Positions 17,192 to 25,553 of a stretch of DNA of 64,000 nucleotides are shown here, piece by piece; positions within the stretch are counted from its first letter, which is position 1, and the number at the start of each line of letters is the position of its first letter. The notes under the pieces were generated by a model. It did no database searches and was not told the DNA's origin. It saw only the letters and a list, made by a program, of their open reading frames with translations. The stretch is from Agromyces sp. H66 (GTDB taxonomy: Bacteria; Actinomycetota; Actinomycetes; Actinomycetales; Microbacteriaceae). The stretch spans positions 124,001 to 188,000 of the forward strand of contig NZ_SJZG01000001.1 in NCBI RefSeq assembly GCF_004959775.1, given 5' to 3'. Position numbers and translations under genes: made by a program.

Positions 17192-17231
17192 TTTTGTTAC
17201 ATGGGTAGTCGATGTGATGTACTTTTGTGAC
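17192..17231. promoter_or_regulatory. Paired TTTTGT(T/G)AC direct repeats, probable RpiR/MurR sites
   Basis: TTTTGTTAC at 17192-17200 and TTTTGTGAC at 17223-17231 are 31 bp apart start to start, about three helical turns, so they face the same side of the DNA. They lie in an unusually AT-rich patch between the divergent RpiR gene and the binding-protein gene. Binding by the RpiR-type regulator is inferred from position. Confidence 0.5.
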
Positions 17232-17319
17232 CCAATGAGATCACCGTTGCTCTTCGGCCCGGCGCCCACAGCGAAGTACCCACCGGACGAGGCAGCACAC
17301 AGCACTGAGGAGTTCCCCC

Positions 17320-18870
17320 ATGAACGGTGGCACCCGCGGCACACGCGGCGCCCTCGCGGCGGTCGGCCTGGTAGCAGCCGTCGCCCTGACCATCACCGGC
17401 TGCAGCTCGGCCGATCCGGCGCCGACCGAAGAGGGCGCCGCCGGCGGCACGCTCGTCGTCGGCGTCACCAGCGACCCCGACACCCTGTTCCCGTGGAAGG
17501 CCACGCAGTTCCAGGCCGTCAACGTGTTGCAGAACCTGTACGGCACCCTGACCGAGTTCGACGCCGACCTCAACGTCGTGCCGGGCCTCGCGGAGTCGTG
17601 GGATGTCTCGGACGACGGCCTCACCGTGACCTTCAAGCTCCGTGAGGGCGTCACCTTCGCCGACGGCAGCACCTTCGGGTCCGAAGACGTGAAGTTCTCG
17701 CTGGACGCCATCGGCGACGAGGCCACGGCCGCCGTCGCGCGCACCTCGCTCGCGTCGGTCGCCGCGGTCGACGCCCCCGACGAGAACACCGTCGTCGTCA
17801 CGCTGACCGCACCCGACGCCGCCCTGCCGGCGAACCTCGCCGTCATCAACATGGCGATGCTCTCCTCCGACGACACCGAGGCCGGCCTCAACACCACCCC
17901 GAACGGCACCGGGCCCTTCGTGCTCGAGGACCGCACGGCGAGCCAGTCGCTCACCCTCGCCAGGAACGACGCGTACTGGGGAGACACCGCGAAGCTCGAC
18001 ACCGTCGAGTTCCGCGTGATCCCCGACGAGTCGTCGATCGTCTCGGCCATGCAGTCCGGCAACGTGCAGCTCGCCGTGTTCGACGACCCGCTGGTGGCGC
18101 AGACCGCCGAGAGCGGCACCGTCGCCGTCGAGGAGACTCCGCAGCTCAGCTACCACGTGCTGCAGTTGAACGCCCGTCGCGGCGATCTCGCCGACGTGAA
18201 TGTGCGTCTCGCGATGCAGTGCGCGATCGACCGCCAGGAGGTGCTCGACACCGCCGCCCTCGGCGAGGGTGAGGTGACCGGGCCGATCACGTCGCCGGCG
18301 TATCGTTCGGACCCCGACGCTCGGCCCTGCCCCGAGCGCGACCTCGACAAGGCCGCCGAGTACCTCGACAAGGCCGGCAAGTCGGCCGGCGTGACGATCA
18401 AGACGATCGTCTCGCAGGGCGAGTACGCCACGAGTGTCAACGAGGCGCAGAACCTCAAGGCGCAGCTGGCCGAGGCGAACATCACCCTCGAGCTCGAGGT
18501 GCTCGAATCGGGCGCGTTCGTCGACCGCTGGATCGCGGCAGACTTCGACGCCGCCGTCGCCCTGAACGGCGGACGGCCCGACCCCGACGGCATGTACGGC
18601 CGCTACTTCACCAGCACGGGCAACCTGAACCAGGTCGCCGGCTACAGCTCGCCCGAGCTCGACGAACTGTTCGCCGAGGGCAAGCAGAGCTCCGATCCCG
18701 ATGAGCGCAAGGCGATCTACACCGAGATCTCGGAGCACCTCGAAGACAATGCGGCATGGATCTGGCTCTTCACGAGCTACACCTACACCGCGACGGCGTC
18801 GAACGTGCAGGGCTTCACGCCCATGGCGAACGGTTCGCTGCAGTACCTCCGCACCACGACGGTCAACTAG
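17320..18870 (+). CDS. ABC-transporter substrate-binding lipoprotein, peptide (SBP_bac_5) family
   Basis: This 516-residue lipoprotein has lipobox ITGC (Cys near residue 28) after a twin-helix-free signal peptide. The body follows the family-5 oligopeptide/nickel-binding fold: GGTLVVGVTSDPDTLFPW, LYGTLTEFDADLNVVPGLAESWDVSDDGLTVTFKLREGVTFADG, and a C-terminal DPDERKAIYTEISEHLEDNAAWIWLF. It captures a peptide-like ligand outside the membrane and delivers it to the two permeases that follow. A GAGGAG site precedes ATG 17320. The operon carries anmK and murQ but no MurNAc PTS, so muropeptides or anhydro-MurNAc are the likely cargo (inference). Confidence 0.9.
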   Translation: MNGGTRGTRGALAAVGLVAAVALTITGCSSADPAPTEEGAAGGTLVVGVTSDPDTLFPWKATQFQAVNVLQNLYGTLTEFDADLNVVPGLAESWDVSDDGLTVTFKLREGVTFADGSTFGSEDVKFSLDAIGDEATAAVARTSLASVAAVDAPDENTVVVTLTAPDAALPANLAVINMAMLSSDDTEAGLNTTPNGTGPFVLEDRTASQSLTLARNDAYWGDTAKLDTVEFRVIPDESSIVSAMQSGNVQLAVFDDPLVAQTAESGTVAVEETPQLSYHVLQLNARRGDLADVNVRLAMQCAIDRQEVLDTAALGEGEVTGPITSPAYRSDPDARPCPERDLDKAAEYLDKAGKSAGVTIKTIVSQGEYATSVNEAQNLKAQLAEANITLELEVLESGAFVDRWIAADFDAAVALNGGRPDPDGMYGRYFTSTGNLNQVAGYSSPELDELFAEGKQSSDPDERKAIYTEISEHLEDNAAWIWLFTSYTYTATASNVQGFTPMANGSLQYLRTTTVN

Positions 18871-18873
18871 CCC

Positions 18874-18914
18874 CCGAACGGCGCGGCGCCCCACACATGC
18901 GCCGCGCCGTTCGG
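18874..18914 (+). other. Intercistronic stem-loop between binding-protein and permease genes
   Basis: CCGAACGGCGCGGCG (18874-18888) and CGCCGCGCCGTTCGG (18900-18914) form a perfect 15-bp stem with an 11-nt loop, starting 3 nt after the binding-protein stop and ending 18 nt before the permease start. Such elements stabilise or partly terminate the upstream message so that the binding protein is made in excess over the membrane subunits. Confidence 0.75.
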
Positions 18915-18932
18915 CCCGACCCACGGAAGACC

Positions 18933-19904
18933 ATGCTCCGACGATTCATCAGGAACCCGGTGCTCCGGCGCGTCCTCGCCGCACTGGCGACGCTGCTCGG
19001 GGTTGCGGTGTTCGTCTTCATCATGTTGCGGGCGATCCCCGGCAACCAGATCACGGCCGGACTCGGCACCGAGGCCGCCGCTCTCACCCCCGCGCAGAAG
19101 CAGGCCCTCGAGGCGTACTACGGACTCGATCAGCCGCTCATCGTCCAGTTCTTCAGCTGGCTGGGCAACATCTTCACGGGCAACCTCGGCTTCTCGGCCC
19201 GCGCGCAGCAGAGCGTGCTCGAACTGACCGCGCAGTCGCTGCCCGTCACCCTCGAACTGGCGGTCTTCTCGATCGTCCTCGCGCTCGTCATGGGCATTCC
19301 GCTCGGCATGCTCTCGGCGTCGAAGCCCGACTCGCCGCGCGACGCGTTCGGGCAGCTGGTGGGCCTGGCCGGCCTGTCGATCCCCGCGTTCCTCCTCGCG
19401 ACCACGCTCCTCGCGTGGCTCGCCGCCTCGCTCGGGTTCAACCCGAACGGCAAGGGCTTCGCGTACTTCTTCGAGGACCCGTGGCTGAACCTCCAGCAGA
19501 TGCTGCTGCCCTCGATCGTGCTCGGCTTCGGCATCGCCGCGCCGATCATGCGCACGACGCGCACGGCAGTGCTCGAGATCCGGTCGAACGACTTCATCCG
19601 CACCGCGAGGGCCAAGGGGGTTCCAGCACGCCGGCTCCAGGTCGAGCACGTGCTCGGCAACGCGCTCGTGCCCATCGTCACGATGACGGGCCTGCAATTC
19701 GGCTACCTGCTGGGCGGCGCGGTCGTCGTCGAGCAGATCTTCTCCCTCCCGGGCATCGGCCGCCAGGTGCTGCTCGGCATCCAGCAGAAGGAGTATGCAC
19801 TCGTGCAGAGCACCGTGCTCGTGATCGCCCTCGCGTTCGTGATCGTGAACCTCCTGACCGACGTGCTCTACCGCATGATCGACCCGCGGGTGCGCGCCGC
19901 ATGA
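18933..19904 (+). CDS. DppB-type ABC-transporter permease
   Basis: This 323-residue inner-membrane permease starts MLRRFIRNPVLRRVLAALATLLGVAVFVFIMLRAIPGN, the standard opening of DppB/OppB proteins. It has about six helices. The ATPase-coupling EAA-like loop is present as IRTARAKGVPARRLQVEHVLGNALVPIVTMTGLQFGYLLGG. Together with the following DppC-type protein it forms the membrane channel of the importer. The stop overlaps the next start by 4 bp (ATGA). A weak GGAAGA site lies before ATG 18933. Confidence 0.92.
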   Translation: MLRRFIRNPVLRRVLAALATLLGVAVFVFIMLRAIPGNQITAGLGTEAAALTPAQKQALEAYYGLDQPLIVQFFSWLGNIFTGNLGFSARAQQSVLELTAQSLPVTLELAVFSIVLALVMGIPLGMLSASKPDSPRDAFGQLVGLAGLSIPAFLLATTLLAWLAASLGFNPNGKGFAYFFEDPWLNLQQMLLPSIVLGFGIAAPIMRTTRTAVLEIRSNDFIRTARAKGVPARRLQVEHVLGNALVPIVTMTGLQFGYLLGGAVVVEQIFSLPGIGRQVLLGIQQKEYALVQSTVLVIALAFVIVNLLTDVLYRMIDPRVRAA

Positions 19905-20788
19905 CCGACATCACGCAATCGGCCGAACTCGCCCCCGGCGGCGGACGCACCATCGAGCGCGTCCGGCTCCTCCTGCGCAGCCGGAGCGGCCTGGTCGGGC
20001 TCATCCTGATCGTCATCCTCGGGGTGCTCAGCCTCCTCTCGGCCTTCAGTCTGCTGCCGTACGATCCGATCGCGCAGGATCCGCCGTCGCGACTGCAGCC
20101 GCCCTCGGCCGAGCACTGGTTCGGCACCGACCAGTTCGGCCGCGACGTCTTCGCGCGGGTCGCCGCGGGGGTCGCGAACTCGGCGCTCATCTCGATCGTG
20201 GCGGTGGCGTTCGCAACGGTGGTCGGCACCCTCGCCGGCATCATCGCCGGGTTCTACCGCGGCGTCTCCGACGGCGTCATCTCGGGCGTCACGAACGTGC
20301 TGTTCGCCTTCCCGCCGCTGCTGCTCGCGCTCTCGCTCGCGTCGGTGTTCGACCGCAACTGGTTCACCATCGCCGTGGCCATCGCGATCGTGTACGTGCC
20401 GATCTTCATCCGCGTCACGCGCGGCCCCGTGCTCTCGCTGCGCGAGATCGAGTACGTCAAGGCGGCCACGAGCACGGGCCAGAGCCGGGCGATGGTGATG
20501 TTCCGCCATGTGCTGCCGAACATCACCTCGATCATCATCGTGCAGGTCACGCTCTCGCTGTCGTGGGCGGTGCTGACCGAGGCGTCGCTCAGCTTCCTCG
20601 GTCTCGGAACTCCGCCCCCGGCGCCGTCGCTCGGCTCCATGATCTTCGAGGCACGCACGCTCATCGGCATCGCACCGTGGACGATGTTCGCGCCCGGTGT
20701 CGTCGTCGTCCTCCTCGTCGTCGGCCTGAACCTCCTCGGTGACGGACTGCGCGACGCACTCGACCCCAGAAACAGAGGAAAGAAATGA
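19901..20788 (+). CDS. DppC-type ABC-transporter permease
   Basis: This 295-residue permease has the DppC/OppC layout: a cytoplasmic N-terminus, a first helix ([22 protein letters not shown]), then the periplasmic [19 protein letters not shown] motif typical of the family. A five-helix core follows, with the coupling loop [23 protein letters not shown]. It ends [17 protein letters not shown], the family's usual C-terminal signature. It overlaps the upstream permease and the downstream murQ by 4 bp each, so transport and catabolism are translationally coupled. Confidence 0.92.
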   Translation: MTDITQSAELAPGGGRTIERVRLLLRSRSGLVGLILIVILGVLSLLSAFSLLPYDPIAQDPPSRLQPPSAEHWFGTDQFGRDVFARVAAGVANSALISIVAVAFATVVGTLAGIIAGFYRGVSDGVISGVTNVLFAFPPLLLALSLASVFDRNWFTIAVAIAIVYVPIFIRVTRGPVLSLREIEYVKAATSTGQSRAMVMFRHVLPNITSIIIVQVTLSLSWAVLTEASLSFLGLGTPPPAPSLGSMIFEARTLIGIAPWTMFAPGVVVVLLVVGLNLLGDGLRDALDPRNRGKK

Positions 20789-21696
20789 CCACCCTCGACG
20801 GCGACCTGGCGAACCTCGCCACCGAGACGAGCCACCCGCGCTACGCGGAGCTCGACCGGATGAGCGTCGCAGAGCTCGCGGCCGTCATGAACGAAGCCGA
20901 CATGACGGTTCCCCGCGCGGTCGGGGCCGCCCTGCCGCAGATCGTTCCCGCGATCGAGGCCGCGAGCGAGCGGATGTCGCGGGGCGGACGTCTCGTGTAC
21001 GTGGGTGCCGGCACGCCCGGTCGCATCGGCGTGGTCGACGCATCGGAGTGCCCGCCCACGTTCAGCACGCCGCCCGAGCTCGTCTTCGCGATCATGGCGG
21101 GCGGCCCGTCGGCGATCGTGACGCCCACCGAGGGCGCCGAAGACGATGCCGAAGCCGGCGCCGCCGCGATCGACGAGGCGCGCATCGGACCGCTCGACAC
21201 GGTCGTCGGCATCGCCTCGAGCGGGCGCACGCCGTACGTGATCGCGGCGATCGAGCGGGCACGCGCGCTCGGCGCTCTCACGGTAGGGCTCTCGTGCAAC
21301 GTCGACACGCGACTGAGCGCCGTCGCCGAGTTCCCGATCGAGATCGCCGTGGGGCCCGAGGTACTCGCCGGTTCCACCCGGTTGAAGGCCGGCACGGCCC
21401 AGAAGCTCGTGCTCAACATGTTCTCGACGATCGTGATGGTGCGGCAGGGAAAGACCTACGGCAATCTCATGGTCGACCTGAAGCCCACGAACCACAAGCT
21501 CCGGCACCGGGCGGTGCGGATGGTGGCCCAGATCGCCGAGGTGCCGCGCGAGCGGGCTGCGGCGACCCTCGTCGAGACCGACTACGACGTCAAGGCGTCC
21601 GTGCTGATGCTCGCCCGCGGCGTCTCCCAGGCCGCGGCGGTCGAACGACTGGCCGCGGTGGGCGGCCGGCTCCGTCCGGCGCTCGAGGGGGCATGA
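20785..21696 (+). CDS. murQ: N-acetylmuramic acid 6-phosphate etherase MurQ
   Basis: MurQ cleaves the D-lactyl ether of MurNAc-6-P, giving GlcNAc-6-P and D-lactate in the cytoplasm. This 303-residue protein has the family signatures: an N-terminal [21 protein letters not shown], the SIS loop with [21 protein letters not shown] (catalytic Glu88), [10 protein letters not shown] with the second acid, and the MurQ-specific [20 protein letters not shown] and [10 protein letters not shown] segments. One oddity is the phosphate-binding loop, which reads GTPGR where E. coli MurQ has GTSGR. ATG 20785 overlaps the permease stop and TGA 21694-21696 overlaps the anmK start. Confidence 0.95.
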   Translation: MTTLDGDLANLATETSHPRYAELDRMSVAELAAVMNEADMTVPRAVGAALPQIVPAIEAASERMSRGGRLVYVGAGTPGRIGVVDASECPPTFSTPPELVFAIMAGGPSAIVTPTEGAEDDAEAGAAAIDEARIGPLDTVVGIASSGRTPYVIAAIERARALGALTVGLSCNVDTRLSAVAEFPIEIAVGPEVLAGSTRLKAGTAQKLVLNMFSTIVMVRQGKTYGNLMVDLKPTNHKLRHRAVRMVAQIAEVPRERAAATLVETDYDVKASVLMLARGVSQAAAVERLAAVGGRLRPALEGA

Positions 21697-22865
21697 TGCG
21701 TGTCCTCGGCATGATCTCGGGCACCTCGCACGACGGCATCGACGTCGCGGTCGTGGAGTTCGACGAGCACGACGGCGCGCTCACGGGTCGCGTGCTGCAC
21801 GAGGCGAGCACCCCATATGCGCCCGAGTTGCGGGAGCGGCTGATCGCGGCACTGCCGCCCGCGGCCACGACGCTCGCCGAGATCTGCGAACTCGACACCC
21901 TGATCGGCCAGGCGTTCGCGGATGCGGCGGTGGCGGCATCCGATGCGACGGGCGGGGTGGACGCCGTCACCTCGCACGGCCAGACCGTGTACCACTGGGT
22001 CGACGGGGGCCACGCGCTGGGCACGTTGCAGATCGGCCAGCCCGCCTGGATCGCCGAGGCGCTCGGTGTGCCGGTGGTCTCCGACGTGCGCATCCGCGAC
22101 ATCGTCGCCGGCGGGCACGGCGCACCGCTCGTGTCGTTCCTCGACGAGCTGCTGCTGCGGGGCCGCGCGGGGGTGTCGGCGGCGCTCAACCTGGGCGGGA
22201 TCTCGAACATGACCGTGGTCGCCGACGGCTCGGTCGTCGCCTACGACATCGGCCCCGCGAACGCGCTCGTCGACGCGGTCGTGGTCGACGGCGCACTGAA
22301 CGCGCTCGGCTACGACGAGGACGGCCGCATCGCCGCCGACGGCGGCGTCGACGAGGAGCTCCTCGCCGCGCTGCTCGACGACCCGTACTACGCCCTCCCT
22401 GCGCCGAAGAGCACCGGCAAGGAGCACTTCCATCTCGCATACGTCCGGGCGGCGGAGGCCCGCATCGGTCGCTCCCTCGAGGTCGCCGACCTCGTGCGCA
22501 CGCTCACTGAGCTCACGGTGCGCACGGTGGCGCGCGACGTGCGTGCGGCCGGCATCGGCTTCCTCGCGGTCTCGGGCGGCGGATGCCGCAATCCGCTGAT
22601 CCTCGACGGGCTCCGCGCCGCGCTCCCCGGGGTCGAGGTGGTCCTCGCCGATGAGCTCGGTGCTCCGGCCGACAGCAAGGAGGCGATCGCGTTCGCGCTG
22701 ATCGGGTGGTGCACGCTGCACGGCGTCGCGGCCACCGTGCCCGGAGGCACGGGTGCCGAGGGGCCGCGCATCCTCGGCACGATCACCCCGGGCGCCGGCC
22801 CCCTGGTGCTGCCGCCGCCGCTCGAGGGCGGTCTGCGTTCGCTCGTGCTCGGGACGGGACGCTGA
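21693..22865 (+). CDS. anmK: Anhydro-N-acetylmuramic acid kinase AnmK
   Basis: AnmK opens the 1,6-anhydro ring of anhydro-MurNAc and phosphorylates it to MurNAc-6-P, the MurQ substrate. This 390-residue protein has the nucleotide-binding [18 protein letters not shown] at the start, [40 protein letters not shown], the catalytic-Asp motif [24 protein letters not shown] and [12 protein letters not shown]. All match E. coli AnmK motif by motif. The gene overlaps murQ by 4 bp. Its presence, with no MurNAc PTS or MurNAc kinase nearby, says the imported sugar arrives in the anhydro form made by lytic transglycosylases. Confidence 0.95.
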   Translation: MMRVLGMISGTSHDGIDVAVVEFDEHDGALTGRVLHEASTPYAPELRERLIAALPPAATTLAEICELDTLIGQAFADAAVAASDATGGVDAVTSHGQTVYHWVDGGHALGTLQIGQPAWIAEALGVPVVSDVRIRDIVAGGHGAPLVSFLDELLLRGRAGVSAALNLGGISNMTVVADGSVVAYDIGPANALVDAVVVDGALNALGYDEDGRIAADGGVDEELLAALLDDPYYALPAPKSTGKEHFHLAYVRAAEARIGRSLEVADLVRTLTELTVRTVARDVRAAGIGFLAVSGGGCRNPLILDGLRAALPGVEVVLADELGAPADSKEAIAFALIGWCTLHGVAATVPGGTGAEGPRILGTITPGAGPLVLPPPLEGGLRSLVLGTGR

Positions 22866-22866
22866 C

Positions 22867-23370
22867 ATGCCGGTGACGCTGCGGCCCGCGACGAGCGAAG
22901 ATCGCGACGCGATCGTCGCGGTCTTCCTCGACTGCTGGCGCGAGAGCTACGTCGGCGTCCTGCCGAGCGCCGCGATCGAGGCGATGACGGATGCCCGTGC
23001 ACAGGCGCTCTGGCGCCGGGTGCTCGCGTCCACCGAGGGCACCGTGCTCGTCGCCGAGCGCGACGGCGTGGTGCTCGGCGTGACCCGGTTCGCGGCCTCG
23101 CCCGAGGGCGACGACGGCGCGGTGCACTCCCTCTACGTCTCTCCGCGGGCGCGTGGGCTCGGCCTCGGCACGATGCTGCTCGACCGCGCGTACGAGACGT
23201 TGCGGGCCGGCGGCGCGCGGTCGGTGGCGCTCTGGGTCTTCGAGGCGAACGCCCCCTCGATCGCGTTCTACCGGGGGCGCGGCTGGCTGCCCGACGGAGG
23301 ATCACGCACGCAGGACGAGTTCGGCGAGCCCGAACTGCGGCTGCGCCGTGGTGGCGAGGAGCCCGCATGA
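22867..23370 (+). CDS. GNAT-family N-acetyltransferase
   Basis: This 167-residue protein has the GNAT fold. It opens VTLRPATSEDRDAIVAVFLDCWRESY; the acetyl-CoA-binding motif A is VSPRARGLGLGTMLLDRAYETLRAGGA (about residues 88-115); and motif B is ALWVFEANAPSIAFYRGRGW. It transfers an acetyl group from acetyl-CoA to an amine. It is embedded between anmK (1-bp gap) and the dipeptide epimerase (4-bp overlap), so its substrate is probably an amino sugar, amino acid or small peptide of peptidoglycan origin (inference). Confidence 0.88.
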   Translation: MPVTLRPATSEDRDAIVAVFLDCWRESYVGVLPSAAIEAMTDARAQALWRRVLASTEGTVLVAERDGVVLGVTRFAASPEGDDGAVHSLYVSPRARGLGLGTMLLDRAYETLRAGGARSVALWVFEANAPSIAFYRGRGWLPDGGSRTQDEFGEPELRLRRGGEEPA

Positions 23371-24461
23371 GCACCCTCGCCGAACTGCGCGTGCACCGCG
23401 TGCCGAGTCCCCTCGTGCGCCCGTTCGTCACGGCGATCCGCCGGGCGGAGCACCTCGACGTGCTGCTCGTCGAGGCCGTCGACGCCGACGGCCGGAGCGG
23501 TTGGGGCGAGGCCCCCACGAGTTGGCGGGTCACGGGGGAGAGCCCCGAGAGCGTGCGCGCGGCGGTCACCGGGCCGCTCGCCGAGGCGGTGATCGGCGTA
23601 CCGACCGCCGAGCGCGAGCGCTGGTCCACGGCGATCGCCGCGGCCCTGATCGGCAACAGTGCTGCGAGGAGCGCCGTCGAGTGCGCGCTCACCGACCTGG
23701 CCGCCCAGACGGCCGGATGCCGCGTGGCCGACCTGCTCGGCGCCGCGCCCGGTGTCGACCGGGTGCGCACCGACATGACCCTCTCGGCCGGTTCCGCCGA
23801 GGACCTGGTCGCGTGGGCTCGCGGCCACGTCGATGACGGCTTCGGATGCCTCAAGGTCAAGGTGTCGGCGAACGAGGCGGCGCTGCCGGCCCTCGTCGCG
23901 CTGCGCGCCGAGCTCGGCCCCGTCATGGCCCTGCGCGTCGACGCGAACCAGGCCTTCACGCCGAGCGCCGCCATCCGGTTCATCCGCGACGCGGAGGACG
24001 CCGGCATCGACCTGGAACTCGTCGAACAGCCCGTGGCCGCAGCCGACCTCGACGGGCTCGCGCTCGTCACGGCCGCCGTCGACACGCCGATCCTCGCCGA
24101 CGAGTCGGTGTGGACGACCCACGACCTGCGCCGCGTCGTGCGTCGCCGCGCCGCCGACCTCGTCAACGTCAAGCTCGCGAAGACCGGCGGCCCGACCGAA
24201 GCACTCCGTCTCGCGGCGGAGGCCGTGGCGAACGGCGTGGGGGTCGTCGTGGGCTGCATGATGGAGAGCACCGTCGGCGTCGCGTCCGCCGCCTCGCTCG
24301 CCGCGGCGATCCGGCCCGGTGCCGTGCACGATCTCGACGCCGGGCTCTGGCTGCACGACTCGCCGGTGGCGGGCGGACTCCGCTACGCGGGCGAGCACGC
24401 GGTGCTCGGCGACGGCCTCGGTCTCGGCATCCGTGCCCTCAGCGGGCGGGTGGCCGCATGA
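23367..24461 (+). CDS. Dipeptide epimerase (L-Ala-D/L-Glu epimerase type), enolase superfamily
   Basis: This 364-residue enolase-superfamily enzyme has all catalytic landmarks: KxK as LKVKV (Lys163/Lys165), metal ligands Asp192 (RVDANQ), Glu220 (VEQP) and Asp245 (ADES), and the opposite Lys269 (VNVKLAKTGG). Each lies one residue from the corresponding position I recall for B. subtilis YkfB. Such enzymes convert L-Ala-D-Glu from peptidoglycan stem peptides to L-Ala-L-Glu, which normal peptidases can cut. It is translationally coupled on both sides. Its place beside murQ and anmK strongly supports the muropeptide role over other enolase-superfamily reactions. Confidence 0.9.
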   Translation: MSTLAELRVHRVPSPLVRPFVTAIRRAEHLDVLLVEAVDADGRSGWGEAPTSWRVTGESPESVRAAVTGPLAEAVIGVPTAERERWSTAIAAALIGNSAARSAVECALTDLAAQTAGCRVADLLGAAPGVDRVRTDMTLSAGSAEDLVAWARGHVDDGFGCLKVKVSANEAALPALVALRAELGPVMALRVDANQAFTPSAAIRFIRDAEDAGIDLELVEQPVAAADLDGLALVTAAVDTPILADESVWTTHDLRRVVRRRAADLVNVKLAKTGGPTEALRLAAEAVANGVGVVVGCMMESTVGVASAASLAAAIRPGAVHDLDAGLWLHDSPVAGGLRYAGEHAVLGDGLGLGIRALSGRVAA

Positions 24462-25546
24462 GCACCCGGGAGAGCCTCCGCGAAGCCGCCGAAGCCATGG
24501 TGGCCCCGGCCGCCTCGGCACCCGCCGGGTGCGTCATCGGCGTCGAGGTCGACGGCGAGCGGACGGTGGCCGCGGCCGGCGTGGCCTCGCCTGCGCCGGC
24601 CCGCACCCCGATGCGCCGGGAAACGCTCCACGATCTCGCCTCGGTGACGAAGGTCGTCGGCACGACCACGGCGCTGCACCGTCTCGCCTCCGAGGGAGCC
24701 CTCGCGTTCGACGATGCCGTGGTGCGATACGTGCCGAGCTTCGGCGGCGCGGACGACACGAGCATCCGCGACCTCCTGCAGCACCGCGCCGGGCTCTGGG
24801 AGTGGCAGCCGCTCTACCTCGCGCCGCAGGCCGACCCCCGTGCGGCGCTCGATGCGCTCCCGCTCCGCTACCCCGCAGGAGCCGAGCGGCACTACTCCGA
24901 CCTCGGGTTCATGACGCTCGGTCGGGTCGTCGAGGTCGCGGCCGGCGAGCCCCTCGACGCGGCGGTCGCCGACCTCGTCGCGCACCCGCTCGACCTCCGA
25001 ACCCTCGGCTACGGTCCCGTCGACGGGGCGGCCACGAGCGCGGGCGGCGACGATGCCGAACGCCGAATGGTGGCGACGGGGCATCCGTACCCCGTCTCCT
25101 GGCACGACGACGGATTCGTGTGGCGCACCCGACCCATCGCCGGCCAGGCGAACGACGGCAACTGCTTCCACGCGTTCGGAGGCGTGGCCGGGCACGCCGG
25201 GCTCTTCGGATCGATCGACGACCTGCTCGACGTGACCGCCGCCCTCAGCCGGGCCGACGAAGCCGGGTACTGGGACCCCGCCGTGACGGCTGACGTCGTC
25301 GCCGCCGGCCTCGACCCCGAGCAGGCGCTCGGCTGGCGCCGCCGCGAACTCGTCGTGCACGGCGAGCGACTCCCACTGCTCTGGCATCCGGGCTTCACCG
25401 GCTGCGCGGTGGGCTTCGTGCCCGGCCGGGGCATCGCTGTGGCCCTCGCGAGCAACCGGCTGCTCGCCGCGCAACCGGCACCGACCGACATCCTCTGGCG
25501 CGACGTCGTCGACACGCTCGCCTCGATCCTCAGCACACAGGAGTGA
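24458..25546 (+). CDS. Serine hydrolase of the beta-lactamase/PBP-like family
   Basis: This 362-residue protein has the class C beta-lactamase-like active site: SVTK (Ser62-Lys65), YSD near residue 147 as the Tyr motif, and HPGFTG near the C-terminus in place of KTG. HAGLFGSIDDLLDV also fits the family. There is no signal peptide, so it acts in the cytoplasm, where D-amino-acid peptide or ester hydrolysis of imported muropeptides is plausible. The B. subtilis MurNAc-recycling operon also contains a beta-lactamase-like hydrolase, so the association recurs. It overlaps the epimerase by 4 bp. Confidence 0.82.
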   Translation: MSTRESLREAAEAMVAPAASAPAGCVIGVEVDGERTVAAAGVASPAPARTPMRRETLHDLASVTKVVGTTTALHRLASEGALAFDDAVVRYVPSFGGADDTSIRDLLQHRAGLWEWQPLYLAPQADPRAALDALPLRYPAGAERHYSDLGFMTLGRVVEVAAGEPLDAAVADLVAHPLDLRTLGYGPVDGAATSAGGDDAERRMVATGHPYPVSWHDDGFVWRTRPIAGQANDGNCFHAFGGVAGHAGLFGSIDDLLDVTAALSRADEAGYWDPAVTADVVAAGLDPEQALGWRRRELVVHGERLPLLWHPGFTGCAVGFVPGRGIAVALASNRLLAAQPAPTDILWRDVVDTLASILSTQE

Positions 25547-25553
25547 ACCCACC

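Noticed and set aside
20785-21696. Naming the SIS-domain protein as a GlmS-type isomerase or phosphosugar isomerase
   Set aside because: The MurQ-specific segments [11 protein letters not shown] and GNLMVDL and the neighbouring anmK fix it as the etherase.
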